A DNA stretch of 64,000 bases. It comes from Pseudomonadota bacterium (lineage in GTDB: Bacteria; Pseudomonadota; Alphaproteobacteria; Acetobacterales; Acetobacteraceae). Below, piece by piece: positions 1 through 7,298 of the stretch (within the stretch, counting starts at the first letter, position 1; every line of letters begins with the position of its first letter). The position numbers and the translations under genes are program-made. The notes below the pieces were generated by a model that saw nothing but the letters and a program-made list of their open reading frames with translations, was not told the origin of the DNA and made no database searches. The stretch lies in assembly GCA_021805565.1 (NCBI GenBank), contig JAJZFA010000013.1:62001-126000 (forward strand). Direction: 5' to 3'.

Positions 1-122
1 TGTTGACGTCCGGCTATGCGGGGGGCCGCAGCCTGCCGCCGGAATCGGGTGAACGGTTCATCGAGAAGCCGTATTCCCAGGCCGTGGTCGCCCAGCGGAT
101 CGCGGCGCTGTTGCAGCACTGA
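1..122 (+). CDS. C-terminal end of a response-regulator receiver domain (partial gene)
   Basis: Only the last 39 codons lie in the window; the frame begins at base 3 and stops with TGA at 120-122. The peptide reads LTSGYAGG...ERFIEKPYSQAVVAQRIAALLQH, which is the beta5-alpha5 end of a CheY-like receiver domain: the K of 'EKPYS' is the conserved signalling lysine followed by cis-proline. Because the protein ends right after this domain it is either a stand-alone response regulator or, more commonly with this 'TSGYA' wording, the terminal receiver of a hybrid histidine kinase. The rest lies upstream of the window. Confidence 0.75.
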   Translation, partial: LTSGYAGGRSLPPESGERFIEKPYSQAVVAQRIAALLQH

Positions 123-130
123 TCGTCCTT

Positions 131-243
131 AGGCCATGCCCAACAATTATCGCTTCCGATTGCAGTATCGGGCATGCCCTAAGCTTATGTTTTGCACGGC
201 AACTTTGCTGGCGTGCTGACGCACTTATTTGCCAGCGTTGCCT
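131..243. repeat. 113-bp dispersed intergenic repeat, copy A
   Basis: This stretch matches 48831-48943 in the same orientation with only three differences in 113 bases (bases 157, 161 and 167 of this copy), then similarity ends abruptly. It contains two self-complementary units: arms 131-141 and 170-180 (11 bp, one mismatch), and a bulged hairpin with arms GGCAAC-ttt-GCTGGC (198-212) and GCCAGCGTTGCC (231-242) closed by an inner GTGC/GCAC stem. It lies between the receiver-domain gene and the membrane protein gene. It could be a REP/MITE-like element or encode a structured RNA. No transposase is nearby. Confidence 0.85.
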
Positions 244-350
244 TAGGCGACGGGCGAAACCGTGCCATGATTTAACCACTTGGCCCTGCTGTAACGATGT
301 GGCAACACCCTGTGCGGTGTTTCCCGCCTATCCCGCCAGATCGAGCCTCG

Positions 351-1943
351 ATGACATTAGTTTCCAGCCGGGCGCCTCGCCCGGCGGTCCAAATTGCCAG
401 GCCGGCGGTGTCCGCCATCAGCCTGATTTTTTTATTGTCCGTCCTGACCGTTGTGTTGTTCATCGCGGTGCGCGGCCCATTGAAGGACGACATTGCGTGG
501 CTGCTTTATGTGGCCCGCCGATGGATGGCCGGGCGCGAACTATATATTGACGTGGTCGAGGTCAACCCGCCGCTGATTATCTGGATTTCCGCCATCCCGT
601 TGGGACTCGCCCGGTGGCTGGGCGTGGGTGCGGGTTCGGCCGCGATGCCATTTTTTGCCGCGCTCGTGCTGGGCTGCGCATGGTGGACGGCGATGCTTTT
701 GCGCGAGCGAGGGGGCATTTTCGCCACATGGATGCCGGTGTTCGCGGCCATTGGCGCCGTTCTGCTAATCTTGCCCGCGGCAGACCTGGGTCAGCGGGAA
801 CATTTGCTGACCGCCGCTTTCCTTCCCTATCTGGTTTTGTTCGCCCGTTCCCTGGATCGTCCGCCCCATCGGGCCGTCTCGCTTTCGTCCGTGGCCACCC
901 TTCTGTTCGCCGGAGTGCTGGCGGGGTTGGGATGCGCGCTGAAGCCACGCTATGCGGCTGTTTTCGCGGTGCTGGAATGTTTGGCGCTGACCCGGGGCCT
1001 GCGTCCGTGGCGGATCATGCCGCTGTCGGCGTTCGCGGCGCTGGCGGTCTATGCCGGGCTGGTGGCGATCGTGTGCCCGGCTTATTTACGGAACGCCGTG
1101 CCGATGGCACTCGCCTTATACGGGGCGACCGACGTGCCATTTTTCACGCTGCTGAGCGATAGCACGCTGCTGCTGTCCGGACTGGCCGCGACGTCCGGTC
1201 TGCTGTGGCTGCGCCGCCACCGCCTGAGGGAAGACAGCCTGATGGCGGTTCTGGCGACCTTCGCCGCCGCCGCAACCGTGGTTTGTTTCCTGGACGGCAA
1301 GGACTGGTACTACCATCGCCTGCCGGCCACGATTGCGACCGTGCTGGCCCTGCTGACCTGGATCGCCGCCGAACCCATGCCCTGGCGGCGCTGGTCGCAG
1401 TGGCCCTCGGCGGTTGCCTGCCTCGCGGTGGCGGTGTTCGTCGCGTCGTCCATTCAACGCCTGGAACCGGAAGCGGCCGGCGCGGTCATGCCGCGCCAAA
1501 CCGCGGTGGACCGGCTGGAGCAGATCATCCACGCCGAACACGCCAGGACGTATGTCGCCTTTTCCGAATGGATCGCGCTGGGCTTTCCCGTGGTGAACGA
1601 AACCGGGGTGACGTGGGCATCGCGCTTCGATTCGATGTGGGCGTTGAAGGGCGAGGCGTGGCGGGCGGGGTTCGATCCGTCCGCCACCCGGGAATGGCCG
1701 GTCGCCCGCTGGGTCACGCACGATTTTATCGCCGGTTGTCCCGACATCGCCGTTGTCGATACGCGGGAAACGATGAAATACATCGACGTTCTCAGCGCGG
1801 CCGATCCCGCTTTCGCCCGTGTCTGGTCGCGCTATCGCCCGATCGTATCGTTCGATGGCCTCGTGGTCTATCGCCGCCGCAGCGCCGGATGTCTGGATTC
1901 GTGGGCCGCTGCAAAAGACCGGCCGTCGATCGCCGCACGATAA
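351..1943 (+). CDS. polytopic membrane protein, GT-C glycosyltransferase-like
   Basis: About 530 residues with roughly ten hydrophobic helices. Just after the first helix it has a periplasmic-loop pattern DDIAWLLYVARRWMAGRELY followed by D-x-x-E-x-N-P-P-L, which resembles the first loop of GT-C enzymes (ArnT/PMT/GT39-GT83 type), where acidic residues in this position bind the lipid-phosphate sugar donor. The product is therefore probably an inner-membrane transferase of sugars from a polyprenyl-phosphate donor, or a protein of unknown function of that fold. An in-frame ATG at 297 would add 18 residues; I chose 351 because the peptide then starts directly before the first membrane anchor. Neither start has a good ribosome binding site. 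Family assignment is inference. Confidence 0.7.
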   Translation: MTLVSSRAPRPAVQIARPAVSAISLIFLLSVLTVVLFIAVRGPLKDDIAWLLYVARRWMAGRELYIDVVEVNPPLIIWISAIPLGLARWLGVGAGSAAMPFFAALVLGCAWWTAMLLRERGGIFATWMPVFAAIGAVLLILPAADLGQREHLLTAAFLPYLVLFARSLDRPPHRAVSLSSVATLLFAGVLAGLGCALKPRYAAVFAVLECLALTRGLRPWRIMPLSAFAALAVYAGLVAIVCPAYLRNAVPMALALYGATDVPFFTLLSDSTLLLSGLAATSGLLWLRRHRLREDSLMAVLATFAAAATVVCFLDGKDWYYHRLPATIATVLALLTWIAAEPMPWRRWSQWPSAVACLAVAVFVASSIQRLEPEAAGAVMPRQTAVDRLEQIIHAEHARTYVAFSEWIALGFPVVNETGVTWASRFDSMWALKGEAWRAGFDPSATREWPVARWVTHDFIAGCPDIAVVDTRETMKYIDVLSAADPAFARVWSRYRPIVSFDGLVVYRRRSAGCLDSWAAAKDRPSIAAR

Positions 1944-2007
1944 CGGTTAGTTGCACCGCGGTCCGGCGATCCGGTGGCTGCATCCGCCGGGCGATGGATG
2001 AGGCTGC

Positions 2008-2081
2008 TGGAGCGGGTGAAGGGAATCGAACCCTCGTGTGCAGCTTGGGAAGCTGCCGTTCTACCATTGAACTACACCCGC
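2008..2081 (-). tRNA. tRNA-Gly (anticodon CCC)
   Basis: On the minus strand the sequence folds as a full cloverleaf: acceptor GCGGGTG pairs with CACCCGC, the D arm contains TAGTTCAATGGTAGA, the anticodon stem is GCAGC/GCTGC around loop TTCCCAA (anticodon CCC, glycine codon GGG), and the T arm carries GGTTCGATTCC. The discriminator base is T and the terminal CCA is encoded (complement of 2008-2010). The length is 74 nt including CCA. Confidence 0.97.
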
Positions 2082-2238
2082 GACCCATCTCCGTCATAAG
2101 CGGTTCGCGCGACCGATGCAATTAGGGTGCGTCCGCCGCTCGGCAACAACGCATCTGGGCGCCGTGACCGATGCGGCGCCGGCAGCGGCCGGGTTGTTAT
2201 ACCCGGCCTGGATCGGCGCATGCGATCCGAGCGGCTGC

Positions 2239-2445
2239 CTATGCCTTCTTTGACGCCTGTTCAGTGCTTTTGCCGTGCGCCTTGGTCGATGACTCATGCG
2301 CCTTGCCGGAATGGCCGTGAGCCTCCGCCGCGTGCTTTTGAGCGGCTGCGTGGTCACCCTTTTCGTGATGTTCGGCGGCGCCGCGGTGGGATTGTGCCGC
2401 CTTCTCGTGGTGTTCTGCTGCCTCGTGATGACTGGTCTTCGGCAT
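2239..2445 (-). CDS. small histidine/alanine/lysine-rich protein
   Basis: A 68-residue, highly charged, low-complexity protein starting MPKTSHHEAAEHHEKAAQSH and ending in KASK-like lysines; it is made of short helical repeats of the type (A/H)xEHHEKA. Such small HEA/KA-rich proteins are widespread in soil proteobacteria and are usually annotated as hypothetical, sometimes thought stress-related; function is unknown. The start at 2445 is chosen because AGAGAGGG lies 6-7 bases upstream; the longer open frame adds an unlikely 40-residue leader. It contains no cysteine and no membrane segment. Confidence 0.7.
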   Translation of the reverse strand: MPKTSHHEAAEHHEKAAQSHRGAAEHHEKGDHAAAQKHAAEAHGHSGKAHESSTKAHGKSTEQASKKA

Positions 2446-2687
2446 AGTATTCCCTCTCTTGAAAGTGACCGTCCTTTTTGGACGCTTATTTGAAACGCCC
2501 GGCGCTGAAACGGGTTCCCTATCGCGGCGGCATGCAGAGTCCGGGGATGATGTCATGCCTTTCAAACGGATATGCCAAACCGTTTGCTACGCCGGACGTT
2601 ATCGTGCCGGCACATCTGGATGAACGTTTCGACAGTGTCCATCGCGTGCCGGATCGCCGTTGTCACACAAACCACTGGAGAACACCG

Positions 2688-2759
2688 ATGCCCATCCTGC
2701 TTTGGCTTATCGGCATACCGATTCCGATTATCCTGCTGCTTATTCTGTTCTTCCATTGA
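2688..2759 (+). CDS. tiny single-pass hydrophobic protein (23 aa)
   Basis: A 23-codon ORF encoding MPILLWLIGIPIPIILLLIL plus FFH, i.e. a single membrane helix with a Pro-containing kink, preceded by GGAG eight bases before the ATG. Similar minute hydrophobic proteins occur in many alphaproteobacteria and are annotated as hypothetical. It ends eight bases before the next gene, so the two are probably co-transcribed. The reading frame is too short for most gene callers; support comes from the ribosome binding site and the clean membrane-helix composition. Confidence 0.5.
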   Translation: MPILLWLIGIPIPIILLLILFFH

Positions 2760-2767
2760 GCGCCCGG

Positions 2768-3616
2768 ATGTCCCCCGTCCCAATCGGTCCGGAGCCGAAC
2801 CAGGTTCGATCCGGTATCGCGTTGGGTCCGGTGTTCGGAGGGGCCGCGGTCGCAACCGCGGTCACCATCCTGTTGGTGGCCCTGGGATCCGGCTTCGGTC
2901 TGGCTTCGGTCTCGCCGTTCGGCGGCGACAATCCCTCGGCGACAACCTTCACGGTTCTCGCCGCGATCTGGCTACTCGTCGTGCAATGGATTTCGTCGTT
3001 CTTCGGCGGCTATCTGGCCGGGCGCCTGCGATCGGGCTGGAGCGGCACCGCACCAAAAGAGGTATTGTTCCGCGATACGGCATGCGGCTTCGTTGCCTGG
3101 GCGGTGGCTACGCTGTTTATCGTGGCGATCGTGACCTCCGGCGCCACGTCGTTCGGCGGCGCCACCGGGCATGCCGCGATGTCGGCCGTGTCTTCGGCCG
3201 CTGGCGGCGCGTCGAAGCTGGCGGCGAGTTCCGCGGGCGATCCGAACGGGTCTTTGCTGGACTCGCTTTTCCGGCCAGCCGCGCCTTCGCCGCAGGACTC
3301 TTCCGCGGAGTCAAAGGCCGAGGCCGGCCGGATCCTGGCGACCGCCGCGTCCGGCGATATTAGTCCAACGGACCACGACTACCTGGTTCAGTTGGTCGCG
3401 GCTCGGGCGGGCGTATCTCCGGCCGACGCGGGCAAGCGGGTGGATGAGGTTATCGCCAAGGAGAAACAGGCGATCGACAAAGCCAAACAGGCGGCGGACG
3501 CTGCCCGCAAGGCGGCGTCGTCGCTCGCGCTTTACACCGGCTTTTCGATGATCGTCGGCGCTTTCATCGCGATGGTTGCCGGTGCGCTTGGAGGGCGCCA
3601 CCGCGACGAGTACTGA
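2768..3616 (+). CDS. PhnA-like four-helix membrane protein
   Basis: 282 residues. Three membrane helices lie in the first 125 residues (approx. 15-45, 58-86, 100-122), followed by a ~125-residue soluble part rich in Ala, Ser and Lys with a coiled-coil-like KEKQAIDKAKQAADAARKAA segment, and a final helix near 251-274. This layout, with G-rich first helix and the 'GDNPSATTF' loop, matches proteins commonly annotated 'PhnA-like' in Methylobacterium and relatives, of unknown function (they are not phosphonate enzymes). The ATG at 2768 is preferred because 36 upstream codons would overlap the preceding tiny gene; its SD is weak, suggesting coupled translation. Confidence 0.65.
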   Translation: MSPVPIGPEPNQVRSGIALGPVFGGAAVATAVTILLVALGSGFGLASVSPFGGDNPSATTFTVLAAIWLLVVQWISSFFGGYLAGRLRSGWSGTAPKEVLFRDTACGFVAWAVATLFIVAIVTSGATSFGGATGHAAMSAVSSAAGGASKLAASSAGDPNGSLLDSLFRPAAPSPQDSSAESKAEAGRILATAASGDISPTDHDYLVQLVAARAGVSPADAGKRVDEVIAKEKQAIDKAKQAADAARKAASSLALYTGFSMIVGAFIAMVAGALGGRHRDEY

Positions 3617-3645
3617 AACCGGCTTTGGACGCAGGTAAATCTGTT

Positions 3646-3682
3646 CAAACACCCCGGTGGCAGTCTGTCGCCGGGGTGTTTG
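3646..3682 (+). terminator. strong hairpin after the PhnA-like gene
   Basis: A perfect 12-bp inverted repeat CAAACACCCCGG / CCGGGGTGTTTG (3646-3657 and 3671-3682) with a 13-nt loop lies 30 bases after the stop codon at 3616. The U tract is weak (GTGTTTGG...AATTT), so it is a likely but not canonical intrinsic terminator. Confidence 0.55.
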
Positions 3683-3915
3683 GCGTAATTTGACGATGTT
3701 CCGCGGTACCGCACTTTTTTGAACTTATTTTGTTACAAATTTGAAACAATATCGCAGCTGGTCAGTTTTGCCCCTGATCGAGGCTTGGCCCGGTCGCCTG
3801 TACCGATAGCGTGGCGGGTCGTTCATCCGCGCCGGGTTTGCATAGACCCAGCACCTCACCGTTCCCGACCAGCATTCTGCCTCATCCGGATCGGCCCCAG
3901 CCATGCACGACGTGC
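3683..3915. other. convergent intergenic region with AT-rich island
   Basis: No gene is supported between the PhnA-like gene and the converging minus-strand module. The segment 3711-3760 is conspicuously AT-rich for this genome and contains an imperfect 20-bp palindrome TTGTTACAAATTTGAAACAA at 3730-3749. Small ORFs here have no ribosome binding site or family features. Confidence 0.6.
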
Positions 3916-5217
3916 CTAGCGGTCGGTCAGCCGCAGTTCGATCCGCCGGTCCTTGGCATAGGCGTCCGGTGTGTCGCCCGCGCCGAACGGCTGATATTCC
4001 CCGAACGCCGTGGCGGCCAGATGGTCGGCCGGCACGCCATCGGCGATCAGCAGCTTCACGACGGTAATCGCGCGCGCCGCCGACAATTCCCAGTTGGACG
4101 CGAAGGCGCCGCCCTTCACCGGTTGCGGATCGGTGTGCCCATCGACGCGTAACAGCCAGTGCAGATCGGGAGGAATCTGCGACGCGACGTCCTTGATCGT
4201 CACCGCCAGCGTCGTCATTCCGGCCACGCCCGCCTGGGTCAGCTCCGCGCTGCCCACGGGAAACAGGACTTCGCTTTGAAACACGAACCGGTCGCCGACC
4301 ACGGTGATGCCGGACCGGCTGGACAGCAGCGTGCGCAGTTTGCCGAAAAACTCGCTGCGGTACTGTTGCAATTCCTCGACCTTCGCCGCCAGTGCCACAT
4401 TCAGTTTCTGGCCCAGATTGGCGATCTGGACATCCTTGTCCTTGTCCTCCCGCTGGGTCAGTTCCAGGCTGGATGCGATCGACGAAAGTTGGCTTTTCAA
4501 CTGATCGATCTGCTGGTTCAGCAGCGCGATTTGCGCCCGCGCGCTATCGCCAAGCTTTCGCTCGTCGCCCAGTTGGGCTTCGACCGCCGCGCGCCGCTGT
4601 TGTTCGGTCATGGCCCGAGCGGCGGCGTCCTGTGCCTGCTTTTCCAGATCGTCCCGCAACGCCGCCAGTGCCCTGGCCTGATTGGCCAGCGCTACCAGAT
4701 CGGATAGTTTCGCCTGCAACGTATCCTTATCGGCTGCAACCGTTCGGTCCAGGCCGGCGATCTGCCTTTTCATCTCCGCCAACTGGCTTTCCGCATCGGC
4801 CAGTTGCGCCTGCGTGGTGGCGGCCTGACCGCTGGTATCGGTCAGTTGGGCGGTCAGCCGAGCGTTCGCCGCCGTCGCGGCCTGGATCGCCAGGGTGGCA
4901 TCGCGCAGTTGCGACGTCAGCCGGTCGCGTTCGGCGGATCGCGCCGTCAGATCCTTGCCAAGTTGCGATACCGACAGTTGCAGCGCGGCGGTTTGGCCGT
5001 GGGCAAGCGACAACTGTTCGGCCAGCGCGGTCAGTTGCTGATTGGCCTTGTCCAGTTGGTGGCTGCGGCCGGACAGTGCCACGGTCATGAAGGCCTGCGA
5101 CAGCACGAACACCAGCAGAACGAAGATGATAACCATCAGTAGTGTGGACAGCGCATCCACATAGCCCGGCCACGCATCCAGTCCGTTGCCGCCATGCCTG
5201 CGGATGCGCGCTGCCAT
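3916..5217 (-). CDS. MotB/OmpA-like peptidoglycan-binding protein
   Basis: 433 residues: a short cytoplasmic N-terminus, one membrane helix (about 25-48) preceded by Asp21 in YVDALSTLLMVIIF, which is where MotB and ExbD/TolR carry their proton-accepting aspartate; a long Ala/Gln/Leu-rich coiled coil (about 50-290); and a C-terminal OmpA-like domain (about 320-430) with the typical VDGHTD...NWELSAARA...G.G...P and DRRIELRL motifs that bind peptidoglycan. It should form the stator partner of the ExbB/MotA-like protein encoded 6 bp upstream in the same operon. The cellular process powered is not known; there are no flagellar genes around. Confidence 0.85.
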   Translation of the reverse strand: MAARIRRHGGNGLDAWPGYVDALSTLLMVIIFVLLVFVLSQAFMTVALSGRSHQLDKANQQLTALAEQLSLAHGQTAALQLSVSQLGKDLTARSAERDRLTSQLRDATLAIQAATAANARLTAQLTDTSGQAATTQAQLADAESQLAEMKRQIAGLDRTVAADKDTLQAKLSDLVALANQARALAALRDDLEKQAQDAAARAMTEQQRRAAVEAQLGDERKLGDSARAQIALLNQQIDQLKSQLSSIASSLELTQREDKDKDVQIANLGQKLNVALAAKVEELQQYRSEFFGKLRTLLSSRSGITVVGDRFVFQSEVLFPVGSAELTQAGVAGMTTLAVTIKDVASQIPPDLHWLLRVDGHTDPQPVKGGAFASNWELSAARAITVVKLLIADGVPADHLAATAFGEYQPFGAGDTPDAYAKDRRIELRLTDR

Positions 5218-5223
5218 GACCGG

Positions 5224-6366
5224 CTACCGCTGCGGTTCGGCCAGGGCGGCGACGGTGCGGGTCAGCAGGCGCAGGTCGCCCCGCAACTCCGCCGTGGCAC
5301 GCGACCGGCCCTGTTCGGTTTCCGTCAGCAGCCGCTGCAGCGCCAGCTCGATGTTGCGCAAATGGCCGCGGCTGACTTCGTCGCCGCCTTGCAGTTCGGC
5401 CAGTCGTTGCATGGCCGGGCCCAGGGTGGTCTGGCTTTCGGCGATCCGCAGCATCAGATGCTGGTTGGCCCGCATGGTATCGGCCAGCGCGCCCAGCCGT
5501 TCGTTCAGTGTCATCACCGCCTGATTGACCTGGGCGCGGTTGCCCTCGTCGCGGGTCAGGACCTGTTGCAGGCTTTCCATGTTCTCGGCGGTTTGTTCCA
5601 GCAGGGCCTGGACATAAACCGGGACCGATCCTTCGCCTTCCGGCAGCACACCGGACGACAGCCGTGTCAGGCCGGCCAGCCATTCCTCCAGATCGTTGAA
5701 AAATCGGTTTTGTGCCTGACCGGCGGTCAGGTCGAGAAATCCCAGCACCAGCGCGCCGGCCAGGCCGTACATGCTGGCCGAGAAGGCGGTGCCCATGCCG
5801 GCCAGGGGCCTCGCGAGGCCGGACTTCAACTGCTCGAACATCAAATTCATGTCGCCGTTGCCCAGCGACATGCCACCGATGACGTCGGACACCGACGTAA
5901 CGGTTTTGAGCAGGCCCCAGAATGTACCCAGCAGCCCGAGGAAGATCAGCAGGCCAGTCATGTAACGGGACAGCTCGCGGCTTTCGTCGAGCCGCGAGGC
6001 GATACCGTCCAGCAGGCTGCGCATGGCGGTGGCCGACAAGGTGAACTGGCGGGTTTCGCTGCCAGTGCGCCCGTCGCGCATCGCCATCATGCTGGCCATC
6101 GGCGCCAGCAGCCTGGGCGCCGGCAGCGCGGCAAGTCGGCTGCGGGACGTCTGAAAAGTTTCCAGCCAGACCACCTCGGGCCGCAACCGCAGCACCTGAT
6201 TGAGATTCCAGGCGATCCCCAGCGCCAGGATCAGCAGGATAAGGCTGTTCAGGCCAGGGTTGTTGCCGAACGCGGTGATCAGCACCGGCGACAGCAGACC
6301 GGCGACGATGCCAACCGCCACCAGAAATACCACCATGCGGATCAGATAGCCGGACGGCCTGGTCAT
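5224..6366 (-). CDS. ExbB/MotA/TolQ-like proton-channel protein
   Basis: 380 residues. Two helices at the N-terminus (about 10-33 and 41-59) and two in the middle (around 135-157 and 180-205) with the family core YMTGLLIFLGLLGTFWGLL and AFSASMYGLAGALVLGFLD; the C-terminal 150 residues are helical, rich in Gln/Leu/Glu. This is the MotA_TolQ_ExbB family channel that couples ion flow to movement of a MotB/ExbD-like partner, here the OmpA-domain protein immediately downstream. The gene overlaps the preceding one by 4 bp (ATGA), and the downstream gene follows after 6 bp, so all three are translated as a unit. Confidence 0.85.
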   Translation of the reverse strand: MTRPSGYLIRMVVFLVAVGIVAGLLSPVLITAFGNNPGLNSLILLILALGIAWNLNQVLRLRPEVVWLETFQTSRSRLAALPAPRLLAPMASMMAMRDGRTGSETRQFTLSATAMRSLLDGIASRLDESRELSRYMTGLLIFLGLLGTFWGLLKTVTSVSDVIGGMSLGNGDMNLMFEQLKSGLARPLAGMGTAFSASMYGLAGALVLGFLDLTAGQAQNRFFNDLEEWLAGLTRLSSGVLPEGEGSVPVYVQALLEQTAENMESLQQVLTRDEGNRAQVNQAVMTLNERLGALADTMRANQHLMLRIAESQTTLGPAMQRLAELQGGDEVSRGHLRNIELALQRLLTETEQGRSRATAELRGDLRLLTRTVAALAEPQR

Positions 6367-7154
6367 TGCTTTGCCGCCGAAGTGGCCGGTGCGTTGGCAC
6401 CGGTTACGCTTATGTCCGCCCGGTCGGACGGCCCATCGCCAGCCCGGTCGCCCAGGGCGCGCACGAAAATCCGCGCCGAGGGAACGCCCGCGGCGACCAG
6501 CGCGCCGCGAATCGCCATCGCTCGGGATAATGAAACCCGTCGTGCGGTCGAAGGATCGTCCGCCGTGCCGGGCGCGTAGGCCAGGACATTGAACGTTGTA
6601 TCGTCGGCCAGCGGCGTCGTCGCCACCAACTCCTTCACGGACGCGTTACTCGGCGGGCTGAGTGCCGACTCGCCGGGCGCGAAGGTCAGCCGCAACCCGG
6701 CGGTGGTTGGGCTGGCGACTGTCGCGGCCGTTTCGGACACTGGCGGCGGATTGGGCGGCTGGGCACCGGGCGGCGGCGCCTGCGGCACCACAGGCGCGAT
6801 GGTTGCCGTTACCGGCGCATTGTCGGGCAGAACGGGCTGTGCGGGTGTGACAGCGGCTACTGGCGTGCCCGCGGCGGGTGGGGCCCCAGGGGCTGTCCCA
6901 GTGGGGGCAGTCCCAGTGGGGGCAGTCCCAGCGGGGGAAGTCCCAGTGGGGGAAGTCCCAGTGGGGGCTGTCGCGGTGGAAGCAGGGGCAGGGCGAGCCG
7001 CGACCTGGGGCGAGGGCCGTGGCGGATGCGATGGCTGGACGGCCGCCGGATGGTCCGGCAGCGCCCGCAAAGCATGCAAATCGACGGTGACCTGTGCGAA
7101 CACAGGCGCCGCCGAGGTCATGAAGATCGCACTCAAAACCGGCAATGGGCGCAT
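6363..7154 (-). CDS. secreted Pro/Thr-rich protein with OmpA-like C-terminal domain
   Basis: 263 residues: a signal peptide (MRPLPVLSAIFMTSAAPVFA, cleavage after AxA), a Pro/Ala/Thr linker of about 120 residues containing a run of pentapeptides (TGTSP/TGTAP, about residues 60-89) and a C-terminal ~110-residue region with LTFAPGESALSPPSNASVKEL, RRVSLSRAMAIRGALVAAGV, IFVRALGD and DRADISV, the pattern of a degenerate OmpA/peptidoglycan-associated domain. First gene of a three-gene operon with the ExbB-like and MotB-like proteins; probably the periplasmic or outer-membrane partner of that motor module. Confidence 0.75.
   Translation of the reverse strand: MRPLPVLSAIFMTSAAPVFAQVTVDLHALRALPDHPAAVQPSHPPRPSPQVAARPAPASTATAPTGTSPTGTSPAGTAPTGTAPTGTAPGAPPAAGTPVAAVTPAQPVLPDNAPVTATIAPVVPQAPPPGAQPPNPPPVSETAATVASPTTAGLRLTFAPGESALSPPSNASVKELVATTPLADDTTFNVLAYAPGTADDPSTARRVSLSRAMAIRGALVAAGVPSARIFVRALGDRAGDGPSDRADISVTGANAPATSAAKQ
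6888..6977 (-). repeat. six tandem 15-bp units encoding (TGTxP)n
   Basis: Six consecutive 15-base units of the type GGGGG(C/A)(T/A)GTCCCAG(T/C) on the plus strand encode the pentapeptide repeats of the linker in the OmpA-like gene. Units differ at one to three bases, so they are old enough to have diverged but close enough for slippage to change copy number. Confidence 0.85.
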
Positions 7155-7298
7155 GCGACCGATAGGTAGCGGAACCCGCTGTTTCGATCAATGAACCATC
7201 CCGTGCGCGGCTTTGCATCGCGCCGGTCCCGGTCCGGCGATTGACAATGCCGGCGCGGCGGGCCGCTAATTGCCGGATCAAGACGCAGGGAGCGTCCC

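Noticed and set aside
123-296. Small minus-strand ORF (58-279) and a similar one at 48314-49006 sharing a peptide
   Set aside because: The shared peptide is just the translation of the 113-bp DNA repeat; no SD, and the remaining sequence is unrelated.
2562-2855. Minus-strand frame opposite the tiny membrane protein
   Set aside because: No start signal, low-complexity Arg/Pro composition and overlaps two better-supported plus-strand genes.
3916-6366. Zorya (ZorA/ZorB) defence module
   Set aside because: The MotA-like protein is only 380 residues without a long tail, and no ZorC/ZorD/ZorE genes follow; the third gene is a secreted OmpA-like protein.
6888-6977. CRISPR-like array
   Set aside because: The 15-bp units are directly adjacent with no spacers and lie within a coding frame encoding pentapeptides.
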